From: Chara braunii
Taxonomy: Eukaryota; Streptophyta; Charophyceae; Charales; Characeae
DNA length: 25,958 nt
Reading direction: 5' to 3'
Assembly (NCBI GenBank): GCA_003427395.1
Contig: BFEA01000102.1
Location: 2,713,674 to 2,739,631, forward strand
The position numbers and the translations under genes were made by a program. The notes under the pieces are model-generated. The model saw only the letters and a program-made list of their open reading frames with translations, did no database searches and was not told the origin of the DNA. Positions within the stretch are counted from its first letter, which is position 1, and every line of letters starts with the position of its first letter. Below, one piece after another: positions 7,553-16,955 of the stretch.

Positions 7553-7590
7553 GTTAGTCACCCTAACCCTGATTCCGGGTTAGGGCTAAC
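7553..7590 (+). ncRNA. Leader hairpin with CCCTAACCC/GGGTTAGGG stem
   Basis: CCCTAACCC (7561-7569) and GGGTTAGGG (7577-7585) pair perfectly around a 7-base loop. GTTAG (7553-7557) and CTAAC (7586-7590) extend the stem past a 3-base bulge. It lies 22 bases after the primer binding site, where LTR elements often carry packaging or dimerisation structures. That role here is inference. Confidence 0.55.
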
Positions 7591-8519
7591 TAATCTCGGA
7601 TTACGGTCGGAGGTTAGGCTAAGAGGGGCAGCGAGACATTGTGGGTGCTGCCACCACCTGATTAGGTCATGTTGGGTCGACATTGGACCTGACCGGGTTG
7701 GTTGAGTGAATGCTTGGGGCAGCGAGACACAAAGGAGGCTGATTGGAGTGAGCGGAGGGGACCGGAGTGAAAGGTACTCGCACCTGGAATTTGGACCTGA
7801 AGAAGACATTGAGTGACTTTTGGGCTTCCTCTCAAGAGGGAGACTTGACCGGAAGCTACCATATCTGCATCAAAGAGCTGCAAGTTGCTACTTTGGGGAT
7901 CCGACCTTCTATATTGGTGTAGGTAGTCCCTCTTAGTCATGCTAGGACACTCATGCAAGTTGCCTTTTCTTTTTCGGTACAGTAGAGGCAGTTTGGGACA
8001 ATCTTGGGACACCCTTCTGGTTGGACCTGGTCCACAACCTACTTGGGACTCTTTGGGACTCGGTGGGACCAGCCCAACGGGACATGACCTTTTGGCCCCA
8101 AATCTGTTGTCGTCAGTTGGATTGCTCTGCTGCGCTGGAACTGGGGGACACACGGCTAGTAGGAACATTCCCTTTCGAGTGGATCTTGATAGGGTCTTAC
8201 GGCACATTCCATCACACTGCCACGCGTTTGGCTCGGCGACTGCACTCCTCAAAATCTCCATTGCTTCAGTCAGTTCTTTCTTTTGTCCGACTTATCTATG
8301 ATGCATGATCCATGTTGGGTTAGTCAAGAGGGGATCTCGAGTCTGGTCTAAACCGGACCCATTCGTTAAGTCAGACCTCTCTCTGAATTTTTTTATTTTT
8401 ATTTTTCACCCTGATGCGTGGATGCCATTCTCTAGTCCAAATGAATTACCGCTCCGGCTACGAGTTCTACCTTCTCTCTTGTGATTTATTTTTGTCATTT
8501 CCTTTTATCTGAACTATCT
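7591..8519 (+). other. Untranslated leader of element 1
   Basis: This lies between the primer binding site and the likely gag start. Recurrent words include GGGGCAGCGAGACA (7625 and 7717) and TTGGGAC (about 7990-8065). Short open frames exist on both strands without recognisable domains. Confidence 0.6.
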
Positions 8520-9605
8520 ATGTCCAGTCTTGAGACGTATGCGCAAAAGGCAGAAAGAGAGAGAAGGGAGAGAGAAGGTACTCTTATTGAGAGTGTGAGG
8601 AGTGGTAAGAGGAGTGTTCGTCCAAACGTGAGCGAAGAGCGGACCCCTCTTGAGAGTTCTACTGACACCCCATCCTCCAGCATGGCAGCCATCTCTTGGA
8701 CCAAGGCTGCAACGACAGCGGCTAACTTCTCCCTGAACCGGTTTCCTTGCTAGACACAGCGGATGAGAAGGAGAATCCATTCTCTTACAAGCTCTAGGAT
8801 GATGCATTGCAGGAGAGGGGGAGGCAGAGGCAACAGCCAGAGCAACAAGTATTGCTGCCCGAGTGGCCCTTCCGGCTGTTCCAAGGACCAGTGACAACCG
8901 GTTCAAGGAGAAGTTAGCCGCTGCCGTTGCAGCCTTGGTCCAACTACAAACTTTAGAGAACTTTGAGTCATGCATGACAACTCTAGAGCAGCAGAACCAA
9001 GATCTGCAGGCTGAGATTGCAGGCCTCAAGCAGGCCCAACTGACCATCCCTCGACCTTCTAATCTTCGTCCTGCTGCTGTCCCAATCTTTCCTCCTAATC
9101 CAGTCCTCATGCAGAGACCAGGTGGAACTGTGACGAGCGCAAGAACCGGTGCCAACTCTTCAAGCAGCAATGCCAATAGTTTTGCACTTGTCCCAGAGTC
9201 CCAAATGCAAGTTCACTAGCACAAAACGCCACATTTCCTGTTGGCCATGTTGTTGTCCGAGTGGACGGGAAGGGGGATATTACCTCCTGGATCAGCTCCA
9301 TGCGCTCATACTTTGAAGTCATGCAAACACCACAGGAAGACCAAAGTATGATCATGGGCACAAATATTGAGCCCATCGCTCGAAGTTTCATTGAACTCCA
9401 AGCTATTGGTGCAGGTTACCAAAGGATTGACCTGACTGAGAGGTTGAAGGTGACTCTTGTTCGCACTCTTGAGGACGTCCTCATCGCGCAATACCAAGAT
9501 AAGCACGCTGCGCTCAAAGCAAGACTGAAGCTTAAGGCCCTCAACTTGCCTCAAAGGCTAAAAGTGGAAAACTTCCATGCAAGCTTCGGAGCAACACTTG
9601 ACTAA
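8520..9605 (+). pseudogene. gag remnant of element 1 (N-terminal and capsid-like part)
   Basis: Gag would form the particle that packages element RNA. Three consecutive open segments look like one broken gene. 8520-8753 starts MSSLETYAQKAERERREREG and is highly charged. 8863-9219 contains a coiled-coil-like stretch rich in Gln, Glu and Leu (TLEQQNQDLQAEIAGLKQ). 9261-9605 has a capsid-like start with GDITSWISSMRSYFEV, PQEDQSMIMG and later LKARLKLKAL. The ATG at 8520 is chosen because the charged gag-like sequence begins there; the same frame is open further up to 8481. Stops at 8751 and 9217 and frame changes separate the pieces. The assignment rests on position and composition as much as on motif. 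Confidence 0.75.
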
Positions 9606-10379
9606 TATTTTCACTACTTAAGATCTAGGATGGACTGATGTATCTTGCATGGACGTAGTTAAGGGAGTGGCTCTTGAAGGATATCTCCCGACTAGGCCTC
9701 AATTAGCATTCAACTTGGCGTGAGCCTCAAGGAACATTCAACTTGGCGTGAGCTGTTCACGGATCTAGTCCCTCGAGGCCTAAGACCTCGCCAAACGTAC
9801 GAAGACACCAGTTGCAGGTAACTTTGTTGGACACATGCGGTCCGAAAGCACCAACAAGCTTAACAAGCTTGCCCTGCATGAACATCTGGAGGCTGCAGAC
9901 CAGTACTATGCGGATGATCTACCTCTACATGACGAACTAAGGCCCGACTCCGACGCGAACTGTTTTACACCAGCCCTCAAGTCCGATATGGACGAAGACG
10001 AAAAACGTAATGCCTTTAGAAAGACTACTTCAAGCAAGGGGCCTAACCGCAGTTCGGGTAAGGGAACCATAACCCACCTTTCCAAGAATGCAATGACTGC
10101 CCAGAAACCAGAGGATGCTTTTACCAAACCTTGGGAAACCCTCCGCATTAGTCAAAAAGAATGGAAAAGAAGATCCAAAATGTGTGTGCAAGATTGTTAC
10201 AAATTACAAGGAAACAAGCAAAGGGCATAAAAAAACTATCAGCGCTCAATACACAAAGAGGACCTGAGCAATCAATTGGAAGCAGCTCCAAGGAACCTGA
10301 CTCTGATTAACAACCTACTCTTGAAGCCGAAATTGATGCTGAATCCAAGGCTCCTGCAGTCCAAGTACTTTATACCGAG
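9606..10379 (+). pseudogene. gag C-terminal region of element 1, broken
   Basis: 9606-9834 has frequent stops and a partial 28-bp direct duplication (CATTCAACTTGGCGTGAGC at 9707 and 9735). 9835-10230 is open for 131 residues: acidic in the middle (SDMDEDEKRN), then basic, ending with CVQDCYKLQGNK. That ending could be the remains of a CCHC zinc knuckle, but the histidine and last cysteine are absent. The position, after the capsid-like segment and before protease, fits the gag C-terminus. Confidence 0.5.
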
Positions 10380-10546
10380 CCTTGGGAGGAATCCAAGGAA
10401 GTCAACTTCCATTTGGGAGAAACCTAGGGAAGTCAACTTCCATTTGGGAGAAACCTAGGGAAGTCAACTTCCATTTGGGAGGAATCTAGGGAAGTCAACT
10501 TCCATTTGGTAGGAATCTAGGGAAGTCTACTTCCATTCTCACCTTG
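10380..10546 (+). repeat. 31-bp minisatellite, four full units plus partial ends
   Basis: Units starting GAAGTCAACTTCCATTTGGG begin at 10398, 10429, 10460 and 10491, with a partial unit at 10522 and a partial unit before 10398. The period of 31 is not a multiple of 3, so each added unit shifts the reading frame. Every unit carries the self-complementary word GGAAGTCAACTTCC. Confidence 0.95.
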
Positions 10547-10607
10547 GAACATTGGATGCATCTCAAGCAGCAGCTGCCGTGTTCAACGAGGTGTAGAGTT
10601 GATCTTC

Positions 10608-10801
10608 TTTAAACCACCGGTACACCCGGCCTGGAGGCACCTTATTGCACACCAAGCATTTCCGAACGGCCAGCGGCGCACTTTCTTCCTTTCTTGGGTG
10701 GCGCCGCCAGCCATTGTGGTCCGATAGGCCACGCCTCCAAAATTTTTGTAGGCGACGAGTTGCATTTTCAACAAGGTTGGGTCCGTGTACTGGCAGTTTA
10801 A
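10608..10801 (-). repeat. ~190-bp dispersed repeat with inverted ends, copy 2 (inside element 1)
   Basis: Ends are TTTAAACCACCGGTACAC (10608-10625) and GTGTACTGGCAGTTTAA (10785-10801), an imperfect inverted pair. Read on the minus strand it shares AGTACACGG.CCC.ACCTTG, AACTCGTCGCC and the TGGTTTAAA end with 24081-24267. The rest is more diverged. It lies between the gag and protease remnants, so it probably inserted into element 1. Confidence 0.6.
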
Positions 10802-10811
10802 GTTGTGCTCA

Positions 10812-11082
10812 TTAACCATCGATACATCCGTGTTTTTATTGACAATGGCTCAACAATTATTTTCTCCTAACGGAATTTGTAAGGCGGGCATGGGAAGGAA
10901 GAAAGTGGAAATGTAGAACCCTTGTCAGACCAAGGTAGGCAATCAAGAGGTTGTCACCTCAACACATGTTGTCAAAGGTGTGCACGTCACCTTCACCAAA
11001 GATCGCACAGTCACACATGAGTTGAACTTCTATATCCTTGGCAAGTGTCCCTTCGACGCGGTTATTGGCTTGGACTCATTGA
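10812..11082 (+). pseudogene. Aspartic protease remnant of element 1
   Basis: The retrotransposon protease cuts the polyprotein and works as a dimer through a D-[ST]-G motif. The frame at about 10812-10880 reads RYIRVFIDNGST, with the aspartate at 10841-10843; an asparagine stands where Ser or Thr is usual. A stop follows at 10868. The C-terminal part is visible in another frame at 10980-11082, ending LGKCPFDAVIGLDSL, which fits the family's FDAVLGMDWL-like end. At least one frameshift separates the halves, so the enzyme is dead. Confidence 0.8.
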
Positions 11083-11945
11083 AGGCCCATTATCTAAGAG
11101 CCATGTGGTGCGTGATACTAAGGGGAATGAGCGTGTTGTTTTGTTGGACAAGTGCGAGACCTCATTCACTCTTTTGAGTGCGAAAAAAAAATCCAAGACA
11201 GTGTGCAGGCGAAAGGAACGTAAGCAGTTGCATGTAGCCTTTGTCAAGCCTATCCATGCGCCTTCTACTTTTACTGCATTTTCTACTCGCTATATCTAAC
11301 TTTATTCCATCATTTTCTACTCCATTTACTTCAAATTCCATTGATATTGCTATAAATTCTCGAACTGATTTTCTTCCCCCTGATAAGGATGATCCTCCAC
11401 CGAAAGTCCCAGCAAACATTCGCCGTCTACTAGATCGATTTCCCAAAATTTGGGCTGAACCTCATGGAGTTCCCGAGCATTCGATCAAAAACATGAGATC
11501 GAGATTAAAAGGGAGTGTACCTCCAAAGGGTTGCGTCTATCATATGGGACAAGTGAGTCCGAGTTCGGTGCACCTGTCTTATTTGTTCCCTAGAAAGACG
11601 ACAAAATCTGGATGTTCATCCACTATCCTGGCCTAAATTGCCTCACTGGAAAGAACGCTTACCCTGTGCCACACATAAATGATATGCTGGACGTTGCAGG
11701 TGGGTGCAAGGTATTCTCCAAGATTGACCTCTGGCTACCACCACATTGAAGTTGATCCGGTCGACCATCGCAAAACTACATCCAAGACGCGCGATGGGCT
11801 GTACGAGTTTATCGTTATGCCCTTCGGTCTCACAAATGCACCAGCCACGTTTCAATGCCTCATGGACAAGGTCTTCCACCATCATCTCAACAACTTTGTT
11901 GTCGTTTACCTCGATGACATTCTGATTTTTAGCAGATCTATGTAA
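11083..11945 (+). pseudogene. Protease-RT linker and reverse transcriptase remnant of element 1
   Basis: Reverse transcriptase copies the element RNA into DNA. The linker holds PPPKVPANIRRLLDRFPKIW (from about 11397). Fingers and palm motifs follow in broken frames: FGAPVLFVP at about 11563, a WMF..YPGLN stretch, YPVPHI, then SGYHHIEVDP, FIVMPFGLTNAPATFQ and the catalytic YLDDILIFS with YLDD at 11907-11918. A block between the CVYHMG and FGAPV motifs is shorter than the family norm, so some 15-20 residues appear deleted. A small deletion at about 11730 shifts the frame where D-L-R-S-G is expected. Catalytic residues in the palm survive, but the frame is not continuous. Confidence 0.92.
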
Positions 11946-12390
11946 GAGCATGTCGAACACCTTGAGGAGGTTTTGCAGATCCTCAAGGAGGTAAATTTGG
12001 ATGTCAATTGGGATGGACAACGTCATTTATCTTAGGCACAGGTCGTCAGCTAATGGCCTTAAGCCTGGAGCAACCACGGTTGAGCTCATGCAGAAGTATT
12101 ATGACTAGTTTCGTCCTTCGGTTGCCTATAACTATATATAACTCAAGTGAGCCTCAAGTTATATCGCCTTTATTGGCCAATATTGTTTTGCAAAGCATTG
12201 AAGATTTGACGTGTAGTGCTCATAGCTTTGTTATGTTTCCAGAAAAAAAAATTATGTTATTCGAATCCAGAAACCAGTAAGGGGTCTTCTTCTTCCAATG
12301 GATGTACGAAATTCTCCTCCTCCATGAGGGTGGTCTACTGGATTCATTGTTGTACCTCTTACTTTAGAGACCTCCAACAATGAATTGCAC
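11946..12390 (+). pseudogene. RT thumb/connection region, disrupted
   Basis: EHVEHLEEVLQILKE-like codons directly after the stop at 11943 match the region following YLDD in Ty3/gypsy RT. From about 12050 to 12365 there is no recognisable RT sequence. Family-like coding resumes at about 12380 with a SFLGLA motif. The foreign ~300-bp piece is AT-rich and unassigned; it may be an insertion or strongly decayed sequence. Confidence 0.6.
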
Positions 12391-12951
12391 GAACGACGCT
12401 CCTTTCTCGGTTTGGCTTCATCTAACTAGAAGTTTGTGCCCAAATTTTATGTCATTGCTCACCCACTCATGAGACTAACAAGCAAAAACATCACTTATGT
12501 GTGGTGTGAGAAGTGTAAAACTACACTCCAAGCGTTAAAAGAAGCTTCGGTGAGTCATCATGTGCTCCGCATTGAAGATCTCAAGCTCACATTCGTAGTT
12601 ACTACGGATGCGAGCCATTATGGGATTGGCGCATTGCTGCAACAAGATGATAGCTCAAGTCCGCTCAAATACTATAGCAAACACATGCCCAACCACAAGG
12701 TAGATACCTCCACGTACATGCGCGAGCCACATGCCTTGCGAGAGGCACTAGCGCATTGGAAACACTACTTGGATCGCCACTTCAAGGTCTACTCGGATCA
12801 TCAAACCTGGCGGTGGAACAAGTTACAAATTGATCTCTCTACGACGCTGACCCGCTGGTTGCATGAGATTGATGGCTATGATTTTGAATTGAACACAAGA
12901 AAGGTTGCTGCAGTCGTGTCGCCTATCCTTTGTTTCATCCAAAGTTTTTGA
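12391..12951 (+). pseudogene. RNase H remnant of element 1
   Basis: RNase H removes the RNA strand of the RNA-DNA hybrid. The open segment 12436-12951 reads KFYVIAHPLMRLT, then FVVTTDASHYGIGALLQQDD, YYSKHMPNHK, STYMREPHALREALAHWKHY and FKVYSDHQ. This is the order of the Ty3/gypsy RNase H domain, with TDAS (first catalytic Asp) and the SDH motif. An in-frame stop lies just upstream at about 12427, and the domain ends in a stop at 12949. It is one of the better-preserved parts of the element. Confidence 0.9.
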
Positions 12952-13059
12952 TTTGTGGAAAACGAAGGAGAATCTGGTCTGCCAAGGATCCGGACCTCGG
13001 TCCTATCCTTGAGCAGATCAAGGTTGACCCTAGTAGTCAGCCTGATTTTAACAAGTGTG

Positions 13060-13992
13060 AGGGTCTCGTATTCTAACACTATGGGAAGTTTAACCCCTTG
13101 TGTGTACCCAACCATGAGCCTCTCCGAACTTATTTCTTGGATTTGGCACATGGTCAGAGTGGGCACTTCGGCTTTGAAAAGACTTATGGAAGTCTTTTGC
13201 AGCAAGGGATCTGCTCAAAAGTTTATTGTTGAATGTCAAGTTTGTCAAAGAACCAAGGTTCATAGACACAAGCCTTATGGCCTGTTGAAACCCCTCCCCA
13301 TTCTTGATGGACCCAGTGAGGATGTTTCCATCGACTTTGCGGACATGGGCCAAATAAGTGAGGGAGGACATTTACAAGTCATGGTCATCATGTATTGTTT
13401 TTCCAAATTTTTGAACTTGATTCCTTTACCACCTCATGCACCAGATTGAAGAGTTTCATCAACAAAAAATTCTTCAATATGGCCCCCCGAAAAGTCTTGC
13501 GAGTGATCGGGACACCAGGTTCATTAGTGCAGATTGAAAAGATTTCACCTCTCAGATCTACAACATTGAACAGAAGAAAACATCTCTCGAAGCCAATGGA
13601 TTGGCAGAGGAGCTCAACCAGACTGTTCAAGGTTTAATTGTTCCTTATTAGAACACGTGGGACAAGGAGAGTTACATAAAGTGAAGGGGTTGTACAATAA
13701 CTCCATTCAATTTGCAACTGGCGGGACACCGAATCAACTGCAATACGGTTGGAAGATGCGCAATCCTCGCTCCTACTTGTTCCCTGATCGGTCACCTAGT
13801 CTGACGCCCGACATTCCTGGTTACAATGCCAAGTACGCATGCTTGCTCAAAGCTGTTGTTGCAACAATGACCAAGTGCCAACATGCCATCATCAAAAATG
13901 CTAACAAGTCGCGCAAAGAAGGGAAATTCAAATCAAGAAGCTATGAATGGGTCAAAATGTGTGAATTTTTTGAAGAAGAGAGAGCATTGTGA
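13060..13992 (+). pseudogene. Integrase remnant of element 1
   Basis: Integrase inserts the DNA copy into the host chromosome. The zinc-binding H-H-C-C part is at about 13135-13290 across two frames, with SGHFGFEKTYG and CQVCQRTKVHRHKPYG. The core begins DVSIDFADMG with the first catalytic Asp at 13333-13335. The second Asp lies in ASDRDTRF at 13505-13507, after a frameshift. The Glu is in GLAEELNQT at about 13607, 34 codons on. A TGA at 13535 interrupts the core. The C-terminal part is open at 13657-13992 (YNNSIQFATGGTPNQLQYGW, then ANKSRKEGKF). All three catalytic positions can be found, but not in one frame. Confidence 0.9.
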
Positions 13993-14049
13993 AAACTCGT
14001 CCACTATATTATGGTCCTTGCCAGGTTATGAAGGTGGTAGAGGGATGAT

Positions 14050-14330
14050 GAGTTTTGTCCTTCGTATGTGATTGACGTGCCACCTCATCTACGCATGTAT
14101 ACGATCGTTCGTGCGTCCAAATTGTCTCCCTACATCACTGATGAGATTTTTCTCTACCGAGAGCCTTCGATCCCTCGTGCTATCAACGGTGGTCACGAAA
14201 TCTACAGAATCGTTTCACATTCGAAAAAGGGAGGAACAGAAAGTACAAAGTTCACTTTCTATATCATATGTTGGATGAGTTCTACTAGATTGAACGCAAA
14301 GAGTTGTTACAAAATGCTCCTCGTGTTGAA
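14050..14330 (+). pseudogene. Chromodomain-like C-terminal tail of element 1
   Basis: VIDVPPHLRMYTIVRASKLS leads into HEIYRIVSH at about 14193-14220. In a second frame KYKVHFLYHMLDEFY follows at about 14243-14287. The E-I-x-x-I...Y-x-V-x-F pattern is that of chromodomains at the integrase C-terminus of chromoviruses, which direct insertion toward particular chromatin. A frameshift splits it, so the fold is not encoded intact. Confidence 0.65.
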
Positions 14331-14484
14331 GGCTTACGAACGACAGATATTCCTTGGACAAACTGCCAAGTTTTCCGCAACACTCACTCACTATGGCCAC
14401 ACCACACCTCTCTTTCTTATCTACCTTATGACACATTTTGTAGGGACTTTGAATGAGTTGCTCACTCGAAGGGACCTTTTTCTT

Positions 14485-14494
14485 GAGAGGGGGG
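14485..14494 (+). promoter_or_regulatory. Polypurine tract of element 1
   Basis: GAGAGGGGGG followed by TAA abuts the 3' LTR start TGTAGTGACC at 14498. This is the expected primer for plus-strand DNA synthesis and marks the LTR boundary. Confidence 0.9.
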
Positions 14495-14497
14495 TAA

Positions 14498-15774
14498 TGT
14501 AGTGACCTGCTAAAACAAACATTGAGAACACTGCAGAATTCTGAGTTTTGTCCCTGGAATGTATGCCTTGCTGAGATTCCCGGATTCTGCTGAGTTTTCG
14601 AAGTCTGTGTGTGTGTGTGCTTGTTGGTCTGTGAGCTTGTCTGAGTGCACGTCTGCCTGAGCGTGTGTGTGGCCCGACAGGGCACTTGTGTGTTTTGAGG
14701 CCACCAAGGCCAATACTTGTGTTGTGACGCCAGTGGGGCCGGTACTTACCTATGGCCGTGACCTAGAGGGTTGCAGTGGGGAGAACACTCAAGAAGAGGG
14801 GAGTAGGCCCGCGACACTTAGGGCAATGGGGACAAACACTCGAGTAGCAGGTAGCCCGGTACCAGTCAAGTACCGGTGGATGTGTCGGGTATTAGAGGCG
14901 AAGCAAAATAAGACCAAAAGTTAGCATTTTTAGAGGGTCAGTAGCCGCAAGCCTAGAGGTAGGCGGGTATTAGTCCAAGCAGCTCGAGTCTACGGCCTGT
15001 GCGGACGATATTTGAGTTTGCAATGATGTTTCCCTCCGAAAGGGAGGAGGTACCGATTGCTTGGAGGTCGTGCGGCGTGGAAGTCACCAGTCGTGGGGCT
15101 GGTTGGCCGCTATATCTTCTGGGGGAGTGAGTAGCTCCCCCTCATTTGCAGTATGCAAGTTTGGGCATCATGCTGCTTGAGCGGGCGCTGGTTCTCAGAG
15201 CGCTGGAGGCGAGTTGGGCGCTTGCGTGGATATGGCGAGCATCCCAACTTGAGGAGGAAGAAGAGGGGGAGGAGGAAGTGGCGAGGTACCTACCTAGCTA
15301 TGGTGGACCATCTTCATCAACTTGTTAGGCGCTGCATCTAGAAGGTGAGTTCACGACAAAGTCAGGCATGGCGGCCAAAAGAGCAATGGCCTTAGCTGCT
15401 TTGCATTGTCTTTTGCACGTTAGGTTAGGGCCCTTAGTAGTCCGCCATAGCCTAGGCTTGTGACAAGGGAGGCCATGGCTGTGGTGGACCTATTATTGTG
15501 CTAGCAGTAAGAGGGAACTTCGCATATTGATTCTGGTTAAACCATTCATTATTATTATGTGGAGAAGAATAAGATTGGCGGAGACACGGATGAGGAGAAG
15601 AGTGGAGAGAGAAGGGGGGGAGTTGTCATTCGTCATGTTGGTGTACATCTTCTTTTTCTGCTTTCTTCTTCCTTGGTCTCTATCTCTTTGTTAAGTGCTG
15701 TCATTTCTTTTGCAGTTGGGTGGCATTGTCTTTCGTTGCAAATTTGCACTTCGAAAATAGCATGGATCGTAACA
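14498..15774 (+). repeat. 3' LTR of element 1
   Basis: The LTR starts TGTAGTGACC directly after the polypurine tract and ends GGATCGTAACA, giving the canonical TG...CA termini and a length of 1277 bp. The last ~865 bp match the 5' LTR. The first ~410 bp, including a GT-rich patch at about 14608-14665, are present only here. It contains one copy of the block duplicated in the 5' LTR. Confidence 0.93.
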
Positions 15775-16340
15775 ATGCGCGAATTAGTGTTTATTAATAA
15801 TTCGCACTAATCACCGTTAGAAGCTAATCCAATGGTTTAGCACTAACCAGGTTTTAATGCGCTAATTGGTTATTAACACTACTAGTGGTGATGGGTAATT
15901 ATTGCTAATCCATATTATACTATTATAGGCGCTAACTGAGAAGTTAGTGCTAATCAAACTTGTCAGAGCTGATTTGTCATGACCACAACGTTAAGGTTTG
16001 CCACTAACTTAGGCTAGACACTAACTAATTAGTCGTGCGCTTACTAAGATTAACGCTACGCTAATCAGTATCCAGCCTAATTAGGGTGAGCATGCTAACT
16101 AACTAGCGCTAATTAGGATGCCTAATGCACACCGATTAGGTTAGCAACACTTGGGCCAAATCATAATTAAGGACAACTAGGGAATCAAACCCTTGAGAAA
16201 CTGTCTAATTAAGAAGGTAGCCCAAGGACCCTACCCTAATTACCTATAGAGCTTAATCCTAACTACCTATCGTTTTAACCTCACATTAGGTTAACTATGG
16301 AATTTGCACTCTGCGCCTGCAGCTAACTGCAACTTCTGAT
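15775..16340. repeat. CTAA/TTAG-dense stretch
   Basis: I count about 32 CTAA or TTAG tetramers in the first ~555 bases, where roughly four would be expected by chance. They usually sit in longer words such as GCTAAT, CACTAA, CTAACTAATTAG and GCGCTAATTAGG. No fixed period is obvious. No open frame or RNA motif was seen. It may be a decayed short satellite. Confidence 0.7.
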
Positions 16341-16577
16341 GAAAGTATGTTTTTATTATTTCTTCTTTTGATTCAAATTCCTGCGAATTCTAGCGGAATT
16401 GTTTTTCACTGTAAGAATTTGGAAATCTCCAAACTTCATGATTGCTCCCGGAGGAACCGATCGAAGTTTTCTTCCTTTGAATTCTCGTACTACACAATCT
16501 GCAATTTTGGGTTTTTCCATGCAAACGAAATTTCTGCGAAATTGTATTTTTTTTTCCTTCTACCCACGACCATCAAA
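16341..16577. other. Unassigned AT-rich spacer
   Basis: Contains the near-palindrome AATTCCTGCGAATTC...GGAATT around 16376-16400. No gene is recognised. Confidence 0.5.
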
Positions 16578-16751
16578 CCAGGGGCGAGGTCCCACTAGCA
16601 AAGAGACTTGGATAGAATGCCTAAATCTAGATGTGTTCGTATAAAGGTGTAGAAATTTGAGATTGAACTGCGTTACGACATCTCTGCTTAAAATACATCT
16701 AGATTCAGGAGCTGAATCCAATCCTTTTTGCTAATGGGACCTCGCCCCAGG
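16578..16751. mobile_element. 174-bp foldback (MITE-like) element
   Basis: Arms of about 60 bp at 16578-16637 and 16692-16751 are inverted repeats of roughly 80% identity. The outermost GGGGCGAGGTCCCA is perfect apart from the terminal bases, and AATCTAGATGT closes the inner end. A ~54-base loop separates the arms. The layout fits a MITE or foldback element; a transcribed copy would form a long hairpin. No clear target-site duplication was found, so the superfamily is open. Confidence 0.75.
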
Positions 16752-16955
16752 TGCTAATCTACCCCTTGATCTGTTCAAATAAGGAAAAAAAATTGTATTG
16801 TTTTCTTTTTTCAAATTCAGGGGGAACCTTTTTCCCTTTTGACAAGTATCCTACTTGTGATAGAGGGAAGGGAGAGTGCAATTTGTATGCGTCGTTGGCC
16901 TGCCTGTTTTCTCCCCTCCTCTCCTATGTTCTTATATGGTACACTGGCCTGGTAA
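16752..16955. other. Unassigned spacer
   Basis: T- and A-rich sequence with no recognised gene. A TATA-like TTATATGG lies at about 16932, just before the 42-bp minisatellite. It could be leader or U5 sequence of element 2, but no LTR homology was found. Confidence 0.4.

Larger units (their letters stand above)
6447..15774 (+). mobile_element. Degenerate Ty3/gypsy LTR retrotransposon (element 1)
   Basis: The order 5' LTR, primer binding site, gag, protease, RT, RNase H, integrase, chromodomain-like tail, polypurine tract, 3' LTR is that of a Ty3/gypsy chromovirus-type element. The two LTRs are recognisably homologous but differ by many substitutions and indels, so the insertion is not recent. 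All coding domains carry stops or frameshifts. The 5' LTR lacks roughly its first 400 bases, so the left target-site flank cannot be compared with the right flank (ATGCG after 15774). Autonomous movement is ruled out as it stands. Confidence 0.93.

Noticed and set aside
7553-7590. Interstitial telomere repeat
   Set aside because: Only single CCCTAACCC and GGGTTAGGG words occur, arranged as a hairpin. There is no tandem array.
8514-9176. 220-codon minus-strand open frame opposite gag
   Set aside because: It is the antisense shadow of gag segments that have position and motif support on the plus strand.
10380-10546. CRISPR-like repeat with internal dyad symmetry
   Set aside because: There are no spacers, units abut at 31 bp, and no cas genes are present.
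10583-10819. Small minus-strand protein gene with a Cys-rich end
   Set aside because: It coincides with the ~190-bp repeat, and the frame is not kept in the other two copies.
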